Below, piece by piece: positions 17,791 to 28,470 of a stretch of DNA of 64,000 nucleotides. The translations under genes were made by a program, and so were the position numbers. The stretch covers positions 590,581-654,580 of the forward strand of contig NZ_LR733519.1 in NCBI RefSeq assembly GCF_902506145.1, given 5' to 3'. Source of the stretch: Burkholderia sp. 8Y (GTDB taxonomy: Bacteria; Pseudomonadota; Gammaproteobacteria; Burkholderiales; Burkholderiaceae). Numbering within the stretch: position 1 is the first letter of the stretch; every line of letters begins with the position of its first letter. Under the pieces are notes generated by a model that was given only the letters and a program-made list of their open reading frames with translations, searched no databases and was not told the origin of the DNA.

Positions 17791-19350
17791 GGCAGTAAGG
17801 AGTACGTATTTTATGGGGGTTGCAGGCGGCGAAGAACGATCGGCTATCCGTGCTTGGGCGTCGAGATCACTGGCCGGCTACTTCGGTGGAAGCTTGATGC
17901 AACGGTAGTGATGGCGACCGGCGCCAGCACCTAGGCGCTTGCCGCTCGGTGGCAATCCGGGCTGTGCCAGCAGGTCATCACGTTGAACGCACGACTTGAT
18001 TGCTCCGAGACCACGGTCGGCGCCCTGTATTAGCTTTTACGGCGAGGGATGCGGACCTCTTGAGGGGAAACAGCGAAAAAGTGACCTAGTTGAGATATGC
18101 GGAGGTAACAATTGCTAGATCAGCAACTTGGCGGCACAAAGGAGCCGCACCGTTTGCGGCTGCGCGTAGACCTAGGCAGCGACCAGCTAGCTAGATGCGC
18201 GGCCGACACATCATCGGCAGTAGCAGGCGAGGTCTGCGGCGTCTGCGTCGCACGACGCGGCGGCCACCTGCTGCGGCGGCGTTGCACGACTAAGGCGACG
18301 CTGTTCCGCATAGAACGATCCGTCCGACACGGCGTGGCCGCGAACGGCTAACCGCACCCGATCACGGGAACGGTGGGAGTCGCGAAAGCGCCACACTCAC
18401 GATCACCGATAATTTCGTCGTGGCTGTGCCGCGTGCATGGGGCTGTATCGGCACACGAAGGGAATCATCAACGCCGCAGGCCGTTTGGCGGTGTGGCCGG
18501 GCGGCGCCATTCTCGGTGACGTACAGCCCGAGCCTACCCGCTGAACCTAACGCCAGTCTTCCCCGCAGACGTCACCACGGATCGGGAGGGAACCGACGAG
18601 TATCAGAGCTTCAGCAATGCCGCACTGAAGTACAACATGTCCGTCGATTTGGCTGCCTCCGCGTTTGATCCGTCTGTCGTGATGCAGAACAACTTGATCC
18701 GTCGATATGGTGCACGTGCTTGCACTCATCGATGATTTCCCGCAAGCGGTGCGCCAACGGGTGTAGCGAGAAACAACTCGTTCCTCTTCAAGCAACTTCC
18801 GCTGACACGAACCGCATGGTGATTGCGTCTCACAGGACTTACGATGTATCGGCAGCCTGTACGCTCGACTTTCGGGCAGGTTCTGCGGCGTGACCGACAT
18901 CACAACGATCCAGTCGCGAATCTTCGACGGCACGAGTGCGGGCAATCCGCGATTGCCGAGCGTCATCAAGGAGGCTCCCGCAGTCGTCAGTTTCTATGCG
19001 GCGCCTCCGGCCGATCCGCAGAGCGACACCGAACGTCTGACGACGACAAAGCGGCAGACCAAGGCTGTCAAATTGTTCTGATCATGGTTGTTCACGACTG
19101 CCGTCTTCGCCGCCGCGCAGTGGGCATGCCGCGACGAATTCAATGGGGTCGCCCGCTGTTAAGCATTTGATAAGCACCATCGCCGGAACATGCGTCGCCG
19201 GAAAGCAGGGCGTCCCTCTGCCCACCTTGCGGCTGGTAACAGACAGCGCAGCCAGCGGACGGGCGTGGCGTCGCTACCTCGTCGCCCCGTGGCACCGAAC
19301 CCGGAAGCAGCTCGTTGAAGGAACTCGACTTTACATAGGATAAGCGGCTT
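17791..19350. other. Long non-coding or decayed stretch
   Basis: In 1.56 kb the only protein-like signal is the candidate decayed gene at 18541-19081. The first 320 bases should hold the glycosidase promoter on the minus strand. Confidence 0.45.
18541..19081 (+). pseudogene. Possible decayed gene of unknown family
   Basis: Three protein-like blocks follow one another in different frames. The first contains PADVTTDREGTDEYQSFSNA and ALKYNMSVDLAASAFDPSVV (18541-18740), the second NNSFLFKQLPLTRTAW (about 18770-18820) and the third TTIQSRIFDGTSAGNPRLPS (18890-19081). Their amino-acid make-up is unlike the arginine-rich shadows around them, which suggests a gene broken by at least two frameshifts. 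I do not recognise the family. Confidence 0.3.
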
Positions 19351-20046
19351 GTGAACGCATTCGATACATCGATTCAAACCTATCTCATCCATATCGCCCC
19401 GTCATCCGACGTGTTTACTCACGCGGTCCGCGTCCTTGCCGATTTCTATGTGTTCAAAGGGGTCCTTCCGCTCGCGATCCTGTACGCGATGTGGTTCAAA
19501 CCGGGCAGTTCGCTCGCCTACCGCCGAGAGATGGTCGTCGCAATTCTGTCCTCCGCGATGGTCGCTTTCGTTGTTGGACGGCTTCTTGCGCTTCTCTTGC
19601 CGTTTCGTCTCAGACCCATCTACGACGCGAGCCTCGGCTTGGCCTTCCCGGGCGCAAGCGACGCTAGCAATCATCTCCGGCTATGGAGCTCGTTGCCGAG
19701 CGACCATGCCGCGCTGTGGATGTCGGTAGCGGTGGGGATCTTGCTTGTGTGGCGCTGGATCGGCGTACTGGCGGTCCTGCACTGCGCACTGTTCATCTGC
19801 TTGCCTCGGGTCTACCTAGGACTGCACTATCCGACGGACGTCATTGCGGGCGCCGTGATTGGCGCAACGGTCGTCGTGTTACTGACGCGAGATGGCTTGA
19901 GAGCGCGATTCGCGCCGTGTATCGTGGGGCTGATGGACCGCAGCCCGGCCGTAGGCTACACGGCAGCTTTTTTATTTTTCTTTGAACTCGCCACTATGTT
20001 CGATGAGCCCCGACTACTCGCGATATCGCTGTTCAAGGTGCTCTAG
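19351..20046 (+). CDS. PAP2-family membrane phosphatase
   Basis: The 231-residue membrane protein has about five or six hydrophobic helices and the three PAP2 motifs. These are a basic-Arg-Pro segment FRLRP (85-89), PSDHA (116-120) and RVYLGLHYPTD (153-163), with Arg153, His159 and Asp163. It dephosphorylates lipid pyrophosphates, for example undecaprenyl pyrophosphate or phosphatidic acid, at the periplasmic face. GTG 19351 is the start, with a weak AGGA site upstream. It is a single gene, and its neighbours are debris and HU. A role in lipid-carrier recycling for polysaccharide export is plausible but inferred. Confidence 0.85.
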   Translation: MNAFDTSIQTYLIHIAPSSDVFTHAVRVLADFYVFKGVLPLAILYAMWFKPGSSLAYRREMVVAILSSAMVAFVVGRLLALLLPFRLRPIYDASLGLAFPGASDASNHLRLWSSLPSDHAALWMSVAVGILLVWRWIGVLAVLHCALFICLPRVYLGLHYPTDVIAGAVIGATVVVLLTRDGLRARFAPCIVGLMDRSPAVGYTAAFLFFFELATMFDEPRLLAISLFKVL

Positions 20047-20385
20047 CAGGTCTGCACCGTTGTCGCGTCAGCGCGCACGCCGCCCGTCAACACGCCTCCC
20101 GCCCGCGTAGGCAACTTTGAGAGGGCGAGGGGCCCTCTCGTCAATGCCGCGATGCGCGAGAGCTAACCGGAGCGCCGCTAACCGGAACCAATGGCCTAGC
20201 ATCTGTCAAATCTGGAAACGAACAAGTCGCCTTCGCAAAGACCGGCCTTCACCATCAGGTTCGCCAGCGAGAGGTCGTCGACCGCACGGCGTTTGTAGCG
20301 CCATAGCAGTGAGTTCGACGGCTCTTGATGTGCCGTCGCTCAATGTCTTTCGGTATGATGGCGGTTCGTTAGCATTGGAGGGGCA
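20047..20385 (+). other. Region upstream of HU
   Basis: About 340 bases without a supported gene. It must contain the HU promoter. A TATGAT about 20 bases before the HU ribosome binding site is a possible -10 box, but I see no good -35 at the right distance. Confidence 0.4.
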
Positions 20386-20664
20386 ATGAACAAGCAAGAA
20401 TTGATCGACGCTGTTGCATCAGATGCCGGCACCACAAAGAATGAGGCCGAGCAGACGATCAACGCGGTCCTTGCCACAATTTTGAATGAGGTGGCTGCGG
20501 GTCGGGCTGTCCAACTGATCGGGTTCGGAACATTTGGAACCGGCGACCGCTCTGCGCGTACGGGGCGCAATCCTGCGACTGGCGAGACTCTCCAGATTGC
20601 TGCCGCTAAGACAGTCAAGTTCACGGCGGGCAAAGCGTTCAAGGACGCCGTCAACCAGTCCTGA
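20386..20664 (+). CDS. HU-family DNA-binding protein
   Basis: The 92-residue protein is full length for HU. It has the dimerising helices [15 protein letters not shown] and [19 protein letters not shown], the loop signature [19 protein letters not shown] and the DNA-binding beta arms with [11 protein letters not shown]. It binds and bends DNA non-specifically. GGAGGGGC sits 3 bases before ATG 20386. HU genes occur as several paralogues in these genomes; this copy is an accessory one, surrounded by decayed genes. Confidence 0.93.
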   Translation: MNKQELIDAVASDAGTTKNEAEQTINAVLATILNEVAAGRAVQLIGFGTFGTGDRSARTGRNPATGETLQIAAAKTVKFTAGKAFKDAVNQS

Positions 20665-20939
20665 GATAGCTGGCGAGCCCCCCGGACCAGACCGATCGGC
20701 TATCCAATGGCAGCAGGTTCGTTAGCTTTACCGCAGCGTTGTTCCCGCCCACATGGAGCGGCGAGAGAAGCTGCGTCATCTGTCGGCTTGGCGTTCTGTG
20801 CGTTAAACGCCAAGCGCAAAGATGGCCAGACACGCGCGACACTTGCCGCTAGCTTCCCGAGCGTTCTGGCAGCTGTAGTGCTTTTCCGACGTTTGCGACG
20901 CTGTCCGGACTTTTACCTCGACCGGGCTTCGAGCAACCT
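20665..20939. other. Gap after HU
   Basis: No gene is supported. The porin remnant probably begins somewhere inside, but its upstream part is too degraded to follow. Confidence 0.35.
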
Positions 20940-21532
20940 TAGTGGGTTCGTACCTCAAGGACGGGCGGAATGCCGACCGGTCTGACTATGTGGTGTTGCC
21001 GAACAACCTGAAAGTCCGTTAGCGCCTTCGCACGCGTTTCTTGGGCACGCGTGGCGACCGTAGCACCGTCGCTTTCTCCGCGGATGCCGGGGCGACGCTT
21101 AAGGCGCTATTGAAGGGACATAATAACGACGTGGTCGGCCTGGCGATCGGTTACGCGGAGATCGGTCGCATGTGCGTCGCGCAGTGCGGAGACCGTGATC
21201 GAAGCGACCTTTCGGTACGAAGTGACGCCCTAGCGGCTGCTACAGGCCGACCCCCACTATTTTCTAGGCCATCGGCTGGGCCTGCGGCACGTCGATGCGC
21301 AAGACAGCGGGCGGCTCTTCTAGGAAATCGAAGCGTCTTCCAGTTGCGCCGCACGAAGAGCGGCAGTTACAGCCTGCCGTACATCGACGGCGACACGAGA
21401 CAGTTGCTCGGCCTCGACCTCGCGGCGCTGGCCGCCGATCCGACGAGCATCCGTTCCCCAACTTGACACGCCGACGACCCGCATCGGCGCTGAGTTCGTT
21501 GTCGGCCTCAGGACAGACATCGTTTCCAGGGA
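20940..21532 (+). pseudogene. Decayed OprB-type carbohydrate porin (C-terminal part)
   Basis: Successive frames encode typical OprB C-terminal strands: YLKDGRNADRSDYVVLPNN, then TVAFSADAGATLKALL and NNDVVGLAIGYAEIG, then TVIEATFRYEVTP followed by a stop and RLLQADPHYFL. A possible last strand IGAEFVVGLRTDI lies near 21486-21530. OprB porins form outer-membrane sugar channels. Several frameshifts, at least one in-frame stop and the loss of the N-terminal two thirds make this a clear pseudogene. Confidence 0.6.
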
Positions 21533-21607
21533 CGTCGCTAACGGCGACGTTGTCGAATCGGTTGTCCAATGGGGAACTTCGCGACGATGCACGAAAGTGG
21601 CAATGCA

Positions 21608-21968
21608 TCAGCCGTCGTCGAGATCCGGATCAATCAGCTCTGGATGCAGTTCAACGTATAAGAGAACCAGCCAGCGCCGCGCGCAGTTTTGTGAGATGTA
21701 GACAAGGCGGGGCGGTGCCCCCACTGTGCCGACTTGGCGCGTCTTAACGGCTGCGGAAAAGGCGCCCCTCGCGTCACCACGCACCCAGACGTACGCCATC
21801 AAGAGCGTCAGCGTTCCAAACGCCGCGAAGATAGTCTCAGGCACTTCCTCCCCGTTTTTTTGCGCGCACCGCAACCCAAAACAGCGATGTGACCGCGAGC
21901 GTGAGAAGCTGTGCGGCTAGTGAAGTAACCAGATGGGCTTTGAGCCGCATTTTCCCGCTCTTCTTCAT
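21608..21968 (-). pseudogene. Small two-helix membrane protein, frameshifted
   Basis: Read on the minus strand from ATG 21968, the frame starts basic and then hydrophobic (KAHLVTSLAAQLLTLAVTSL). After about 35 codons, at a run of seven A's, it shifts to a second frame with another membrane segment (TIFAAFGTLTLLMAYVWVRG). The two helices look like halves of one small inner-membrane protein. The tail to the stop at 21608 may be chance readthrough. No function can be assigned. Confidence 0.4.
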
Positions 21969-22334
21969 GTGATCTCTTTGCTGTTCACAGCTAGCAGTAT
22001 TGTGTGCCGAACAGAGCCGCGATTAACGTCAGGATTTCGATGCACCGAGGGGGAAATACTCATTGCGACGGCGAGTTGAGTGTTCGGGGCTCCCACTGCA
22101 ACAAGCGACGTTGGCGGAGCACGAAGCCACTATATGCATGGGGGCTTCGTCATCGCTTACAAGAGCGTTGGTCCTAGACTAGCCCCGATGCTCAGTTTCC
22201 GCCCGTGGTAACCCCCGCAAGGGCGCCTATGGACACCGCCTGCTTGCCCACGCGCACGAGGCCGTCGCTTGCGGCTCCGTGCACTCTTTCGCAGGTCGCA
22301 GCGAATCGAGTGAGTCGGTACAACGCCGAGAGTG

Positions 22335-22861
22335 CTAGAACATGCGCCGCAAAGCGTCGCTGCGAGCCAACGATCGACGACGACGCCGACACGCGACAAG
22401 CAGAATAAACAGGGCCAACAAAGCCCAGGCGAGGCAGCAATGAGCCTCGCTCAACGCCTCCTTCAGCACAACGTCTCTAGGCGCAATGAGGGGGTAGTAC
22501 ATTAGACCGAACAGTCTGACGAACCATCCCCGAGACGAAGCATCGGCCCACCCTGTGATCGGCACAGCGAGTAGAAGGCTATAGACCGCCGCGCGAGCGA
22601 GGTAAGCATAATGGCAGGCGGGTGTGAAACAGCCGAAGCGTCCGGCTCGTAGATCGCTCGTGAGACAGTGTGAATGAGCTCCAGCGCGATAAATGCTGCA
22701 CCGACCGACAGGTGCCAGCCCATCAGTTCAGTCGGTGGTCCGCTGTCAGCTTTCGGCATGACGCACCCGAATATGAATGCGATACAAGCAAGCAGCACGG
22801 CCAGCCAATTTAGAAGCCGTATCACCGGAGGGTAGCTGGATTGTGAAGCGGTTTGGACCAC
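22335..22861 (-). pseudogene. Cytochrome b561-like protein, frameshifted
   Basis: The first frame (from 22861) encodes VIRLLNWLAVLLACIAFIFG and MGWHLSVGAAFIALELIHTV. The second encodes YLARAAVYSLLLAVPITGWA and SEAHCCLAWALLALFILLVA. Together these are the four helices of a b561-type di-heme membrane protein, joined only by a frameshift near 22625-22640. The first heme histidine of the family (usually HWL) is Asn, and a histidine expected in the last helix is absent. It therefore seems non-functional even apart from the frameshift. Confidence 0.6.
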
Positions 22862-23579
22862 TTGACGTTATCGATGAGGGAAATAGACGTAATGATGCTC
22901 TTGCAAAAATGATGAAACGCTTAAGCAGCTCGCGGACTCTGGACGGCCGCGGACCTCCGGTGAGCACTCGCAGTCCTGCACAAACGGCGGCATACATACG
23001 CGCGCCGAGCGCCTGTCGTTGACAGTCATTCGGTTCATCCGCAACGCTAATTCCTGTGCCGGGCCGCGACTGCACACCGTGAAGGATTCACCGCAATGCG
23101 TCCACTGTGGCGCGATGGCTCCGTCGCCGTGAGGGCGTGCGGAGTAGTACGGTGGTTGGACTGGTCGCGCGCAACGTCGGTGGACGGGTCAACATCGCCT
23201 CCCGACACGACGCGACCTGGCGGAGGTCATCCCAGTTCACCTCTTCATCTGCTGCTGATTTAATGCACCGCATGCGGCTTCCACCACATTTAACGGGTGC
23301 TGCCGGCGGTGGTACCAATGGCCGAAGATTGTCGAGACCGCTCCGTTTGGGTTCGCCTGCAAAGTTGCATAGGTCATTACCAGCGACCGACGCGACGACG
23401 GTCGGCGCTGCGAAATGCCGCGGGACAACGGCTGCCATCGAAAAACTTCCCGTGCAGCCGTTGTCGCGCTCTCATTAGGCGTGCCGCACACTAATTCGCC
23501 CTTGATGCGCCTGTAGATACTACGCCCCGGGCTTGCCGTGTCTACCATTCGTCGAAGCTTTCCGTCAAGCCAGAATGGG
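22862..23579. other. Gap downstream of kup
   Basis: In about 720 bases there is no supported gene. Frames are short and arginine-rich. No clear terminator hairpin follows the kup stop on the minus strand. Confidence 0.45.
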
Positions 23580-25478
23580 TTAGAGATTGATCTGACCACC
23601 CATTTCGACCACGCGGTTCGCAGGCAGACTGTAATACTCGGCTGCCTGTGCAGCGTTCCTAGCGAGGAATGCGAAGAGCCTCTCGCGCCAAAGCGGCATC
23701 GCGTTGCTTGCGCCCGTCGCCATGACCGTATCCCGCGCAAGGAAGAACGACGTCTCAGCCGGCTCGTAATGCCAGTCTGGCATCTGTTTCTGCGCCAGTT
23801 CAAGAATCGCCGGCACGTTGGGGATTTCCATGAAGCCATGATGGACCGTGACGGCATAGCATTCGTGCCCTAAGTTCTTGACGACGACCTTCTTGTCGTC
23901 TGGTACGTGCGGAACGTTGTCGGTGGTGCCCGCCAGGAAGATATTAGTTTGATGCATGACCGCGTTGTGCTTCAGGTTATGCAGGAACGCGGACGGCGCC
24001 ATGTCAACGACCCCGCCCGGGAAGACCGCGGTGCCGTTGACCCGCGGCGGCGGATTGGCGCCGTCACACAGGGAACGAATAAGTCCCGCCAATGGAAGGT
24101 TGTCGTTTGTCATTCGCTCAACCACGGTCTGACGCCCCTTATGCCAGGTCGTCATCACGGTGAACAACGCTGCGCCGGCGAGCAGGGGAAACCATCCGCC
24201 CTCCACAATCTTCGAAAAGTTGCTTGAAACGAACACGGCATCGACAAGGGCCAGCGGGCCAATAACGGCGAAGGTCGCAAGCGGCTTCCAGTTCCACAGG
24301 CAGTGCGTGATGAAGTACATCAGCAGAGTTGTCAACAGCATCGTCGAGGCGACGGCGATGCCGTAGGCAGCGGCAAGATTGTCGGATGACTTGAAGAAGA
24401 CGACAAGGAACACGACGGCCGCGTACAGCGAAACGTTGATGAAAGGAACGTAGACCTGTCCGATCTCGTGGGTTGACGTGTGGACAACCGGGATGCGCGG
24501 CAAGAAGCCTAGCTGGACCGCTTGCTTGGTCATCGAGAAAGCGCCCGATATCACGGCCTGAGAGGCGATGATCGTTGCCACGGTCGCGAGCACAACGAGT
24601 GGGATGAGCCCCCAGCCTGGCGCGGATTGGAAGAACGGCTGAGCTACCGCGGCGGGATTCTGTAGAACGAGCGCGGCCTGACCGAAATAGTTCAGTACAA
24701 GGCTTGGTAGCACCAGAACAAGCCACGCTAGCCGTATCGGCAGTTTTCCGAAGTGACCCATGTCAGCGTATAGCGCCTCCCCGCCGGTCAACGCAAGAAA
24801 CACCGAACCGAGCACGACGAACGCCGTGGCGGGCGCGTGGGCGAGAAACGCGATGGCATAGACGGGCGATACGGCGCGCAGGATTTGCGGATGCGGAATG
24901 ATATGCGACAGGCCTAGCGCGGCCAACGTCAGGAACCACGCGATCATGACCGGGCCGAACACCTTGCCTACCGCACCGGTGCCGCGTTTTTGCAGCTTGA
25001 AAAGCCCGGTGAGAATGACCAGAGAGATAGGAACGATCCATTCGGTGAGGTGAGGGTCAACAAGCGTAACGCCCTCAACGGCGGAGATAACTGAGATGGC
25101 TGGCGTGATCATCGAGTCGCCGTAGAACATCGCCGCGCCGAACACACCAAGCGTTAGCAGTAACTGGCGCAGGCGCGCAGGCGCGACGCCTGAAGCCAGT
25201 GCCGTAAGCGCGAGAATTCCGCCTTCCCCGTCATTGTCTGCCCGCATGACGAAGCTGACGTATTTGAGCGTGACGACGATTATGATCGCCCAGAGTATGA
25301 GCGAGACGATGCCGAAGACGTTGGCCGGGGTGACACCGCCGGCAGCCTTCAGGCACTCCCGAAGTGTGTAGAGGGGACTGGTTCCTATGTCGCCGAAGAC
25401 TACGCCGATGGCGCCCATCACCAGCGCTGGATTAACCTTAGAGGCAGCATGAGACGATGGAATGGCTGGTGAAGTCAT
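23580..25478 (-). CDS. kup: Kup low-affinity potassium transporter
   Basis: The 632-residue protein matches Kup/HAK in length and order. It has the N-terminal signature ALVMGAIGVVFGDIGTSPLY, then EGGILALTALASG, about twelve membrane helices (for example MFYGDSMITPAISVISAVEG and GGWFPLLAGAALFTVMTTW), and a C-terminal cytoplasmic domain with FLHNLKHNAVMHQTNIFLAG. It takes up potassium with protons across the inner membrane. ATG 25478 fits the usual start. It is transcribed alone on the minus strand; the next minus-strand gene upstream is the ParB-like gene, 327 bases away. No regulatory element can be recognised upstream. Confidence 0.95.
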   Translation of the reverse strand: MTSPAIPSSHAASKVNPALVMGAIGVVFGDIGTSPLYTLRECLKAAGGVTPANVFGIVSLILWAIIIVVTLKYVSFVMRADNDGEGGILALTALASGVAPARLRQLLLTLGVFGAAMFYGDSMITPAISVISAVEGVTLVDPHLTEWIVPISLVILTGLFKLQKRGTGAVGKVFGPVMIAWFLTLAALGLSHIIPHPQILRAVSPVYAIAFLAHAPATAFVVLGSVFLALTGGEALYADMGHFGKLPIRLAWLVLVLPSLVLNYFGQAALVLQNPAAVAQPFFQSAPGWGLIPLVVLATVATIIASQAVISGAFSMTKQAVQLGFLPRIPVVHTSTHEIGQVYVPFINVSLYAAVVFLVVFFKSSDNLAAAYGIAVASTMLLTTLLMYFITHCLWNWKPLATFAVIGPLALVDAVFVSSNFSKIVEGGWFPLLAGAALFTVMTTWHKGRQTVVERMTNDNLPLAGLIRSLCDGANPPPRVNGTAVFPGGVVDMAPSAFLHNLKHNAVMHQTNIFLAGTTDNVPHVPDDKKVVVKNLGHECYAVTVHHGFMEIPNVPAILELAQKQMPDWHYEPAETSFFLARDTVMATGASNAMPLWRERLFAFLARNAAQAAEYYSLPANRVVEMGGQINL

Positions 25479-25805
25479 AGGCTCTCGTAACGTGATCGTA
25501 ACCCGCGCTATGACATAGTCGCGGACTCAGGCGGCCATCGCTCCATGAGTCGATGCGCCGGCCGCGAGTGATACCTTTTCCGCGCATCGTCTCATGTAAG
25601 CAACTGCCAAGCGCAGACGTCGGGTGGCTTGGAGGTGCCCAAGTACGCGGCCGAGACTGAAGTCATCGTGGCGCACGCCGTGGCAATCGCGAGGTGTTGC
25701 CGCTAGTCCTCCAGACCTTGCGAAACGTCGCAGTTGGCTGCGCCCAAAGAGAGTATGGGGGGCAATTCCTTACGCCGGACTTATGTCGCTCGTCGGCGAG
25801 CGCTT
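25479..25805. other. kup upstream region
   Basis: 327 bases with no supported gene. A short protein-like plus-strand segment (KYAAETEVIVAHAVAIARC, about 25635-25700) could be a fragment of a lost gene. Confidence 0.4.
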
Positions 25806-26429
25806 TCACGCCCCGTCGCCGGATTTGGCTGTTGGTGGCCGCTTGAACCCAGGAAGCGTTCGTGCATCGGGACTGCAGGCAAGATGAACACCTTGGTCGA
25901 CGGCTGCCCTAAACTGGAAGGAATCGGCCCACATCGGAATGCGAGTCCGGTAAAACGCCGCCCATTGAAATTCGGCAAATGGTTCAGGCGTCTTCACGTA
26001 GCCGCCCGCGCTACGCACGAATGCAGCAAGGCTGCGGTAAGGATCGTCCCTGAGCCCTGCGATCTGGTCGGGAATAATCGAAAGTGCGCGCAAGATGCCC
26101 CGTTCGTCGAAAGGGTGTACCCAGCGGCGCTCGATCACTGCGTCCCAGAAGTCATCCTTGGATAGCGTCGAGAGATCCTCGACGACATTCACGAAGGCGT
26201 GGGTGACCGAGGCATCTGACAGGGCGCGCGCGAGGTGATGGTGGTCGATGACGTAGTGCAGGTCGTGTTTCCCAAGCACAACTGGAATCGGCGCCTCAAT
26301 TAGGAACTGCTTCAGCGCCTTATCGTCGAGAGACACGACGTGCTTTCGTTTCTCCTCGACCTCCAACGAACCCACCGTTGCCTGAAGGGGGCGCAGATGC
26401 TCGATTTTTATCTTGATAGGCTTGGTCAT
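25806..26429 (-). CDS. ParB/Srx-fold protein of the stand-alone ParBc_2 type
   Basis: The 207-residue protein matches the single-domain ParB-like family. It has the N-terminal KIKIEHLRPLQATVGSLEV, the segment IPVVLGKHDLHYVIDHHHLA and a C-terminal AGGYVKTPEPFAEFQWAAFY. The fold is related to ParB CTPase/nuclease and sulfiredoxin domains, but this family has no helix-turn-helix, and its role is not established. I chose ATG 26429 because the 28 upstream codons in the longer frame are not protein-like. It is not next to a ParA gene, so a plasmid-partition role is not supported. Confidence 0.75.
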   Translation of the reverse strand: MTKPIKIKIEHLRPLQATVGSLEVEEKRKHVVSLDDKALKQFLIEAPIPVVLGKHDLHYVIDHHHLARALSDASVTHAFVNVVEDLSTLSKDDFWDAVIERRWVHPFDERGILRALSIIPDQIAGLRDDPYRSLAAFVRSAGGYVKTPEPFAEFQWAAFYRTRIPMWADSFQFRAAVDQGVHLACSPDARTLPGFKRPPTAKSGDGA

Positions 26430-26687
26430 TTGAGGACAGGTTTCTTTGTTTTCTGGGATAACGGACAGAGGACCTTGCAGCGCGCGTAAAGGGTTAGAGG
26501 CTTTCCAAAGCAACTAGCAGTCCCGTCCCCCGACACCGCGCCGCAGAACTCGAAAACTCGAAGATATGGCTTTGGTGGCTACAGATGGCCGGCGCTCCTT
26601 GCACAAAGTCGCCCCTTATTAGTCACGCGCTTTATGTTTGCCTGGGTGGTCTATGCGCTTACACCCGAACAACCGTCTATGTCTTTG

Positions 26688-28230
26688 CTACGCGCCGAAG
26701 CTTTGGAGTCTGGAGCGCGCGGTTGCGCCGTCCAACGCCTCTTCCGCCGCATTGCGGTCCGATTGGGACGACGGCGAGAGCCGTTCGGATTCAAGCCGGT
26801 CGAGATACTCAGGGGTGACGTCGCCGGTGACGTATCTTCCGTTAAAACACGAGGCCTCGAATTTCTCGACTGCGGGATTGGTGTCGCGGACGGCCTGTTT
26901 CAGAGCATCGAGATCTTGATAGATGAGATGATCAGCGCCGATCAAGTGCGCGACTTCCTGGTCTGAATGCCCGTGAGCGATCAGTTCGCCGCGCGTCGGC
27001 ATGTCAATGCCATAGACGTTCGGGAACCGCACTGGCGGCGCTGCTGAGGCGAATATCACCTGCGTCGCGCCGGCGCCGCGTGCCATCTGCACAATCTCTC
27101 CCGAAGTGGTACCGCGCACAATAGAATCGTCGATGAGTAAGACGTTTTTCCTTTGAACTCGATGTTCATCGCGTTGAGCTTTTGGCGCACGGATCTCCTG
27201 CGCACTGCCTGGCCGGGCATGATAAAGGTGCGGCCGACGTAGCGATTCTTGATAAACCCTTCCCGATACGCCACCCCAAGCTTCGCTGCGACCTGCATCG
27301 CCGCCGGACGAGCCGAATCTGGAATCGGCATCACGACGTCGATGCGAGTGTTGATTGGTAGTTCTCGCAGTATCTTTTCGGCGAGATAGTACCCATGCGG
27401 AGTCGCGCATCATAGACGACAACGCCGTCCAAAATGGAATCTGGCCTGGCCAAATATACGAGCTCAAAGAGGCAGACGTTAAGACTGGTGCTCTCGGCGC
27501 ACTGCTTGGCGTGAACGTTGCCTTCAAAGTCGATGAAGATGGCCTCGCCTGGCGCGACGTCTCGTATGAACTCGAAGCCGGTCCCGTCGAGCGCCACCGA
27601 TTCAGACGCCATCATCCAGTCGACACCCGACTCGGATTGCCGCCGGCCGATGCATAGGGGACGAATGCCGAACGGGTCACGAAAGCCGAGAAGACCGAAG
27701 CCAGCGACGAGGCTCACGATCGCATAAGAGCCGCGTCCCCGACGATGCACGCCAGATACGGCTGCGAAAAGCATTGCTTCACGCGCCGGTTCGCTCGCGC
27801 TGGCCCTCTGCAGTTCATGTGCGAACACATTCAGAAGGACTTCGGTGTCTGAATTCGTATTGATATGGCGCCGGTCAACGCCGAATAACTCCTCTTTCAG
27901 CTCTCTCCAGTTCGTCAGATTCCCGTTGTGCGCGAGGATGATCCCGAACGGCGCGTTCACATAGAACGGCTGTGCTTCCTCTTCGTTGCGGGATGAACCG
28001 GCCGTGGGGTAGCGGACCTCGCCAATGCCGCTTGTACCGGGCAGGCTGCGCATGTTCCGCGTGCGGAAGACGTCGCGGACCATGCCGTTCGCCTTATGCA
28101 TATGGAACGTGTTGCCATTTGCCGTGGCAATGCCCGCTGCATCCTGGCCGCGATGCTGTAGAAGCAGCAAACTGTCGTAGACAAGCTGATTGACTGGGGA
28201 TTCAGAAATGACGCCGACGATGCCGCACAT
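26688..28230 (-). pseudogene. purF: purF (amidophosphoribosyltransferase) copy with two frameshifts
   Basis: The gene covers the whole enzyme of about 510 residues, the first step of purine synthesis. Catalytic Cys2 (MCGIVGVISES), the glutaminase domain (LLLQHRGQDAAGIATANG) and the PRTase part ([20 protein letters not shown]) are recognisable. The frame breaks near 27393, where one base is missing or extra in ATGGGTACT, and again near 27150 in a run of five A's, where one A appears lost (GKNVLL expected). ATG 28230 has AGGATCC upstream. It is divergent from the Nramp-like gene and lacks the usual cvpA/folC neighbours, so it is an extra copy. Confidence 0.85.
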
Positions 28231-28470
28231 GGAGGATCCTTCTCTGTTGATCGCAGAACTGGCGTAGGGCATGAACGGGCACCGTGCGCTCCCGGATGCA
28301 ATGCGCCTTCGCGGGCCACATCACGCTCTCACCAGCCGCACGCTGCGGTAGTGCCGCAGCGAACTTGGGTGATGCCAGCATCTATGAGCAACGTTTTCGC
28401 CACCGCCGCCCGCGCTGGCCTCGCTGCCCGACTGGCCTGGGACTTGCTGATGCGCCGGAAGGAGGCATCG

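Noticed and set aside
25806..26429. Plasmid partition locus
   Set aside because: The ParB-like protein lacks a helix-turn-helix, and there is no ParA, parS cluster or replication gene in the window.
28273..28470. Metal-responsive riboswitch before the Nramp-like gene
   Set aside because: No recognisable yybP-ykoY or M-box core motifs; only ordinary spacing between divergent genes.
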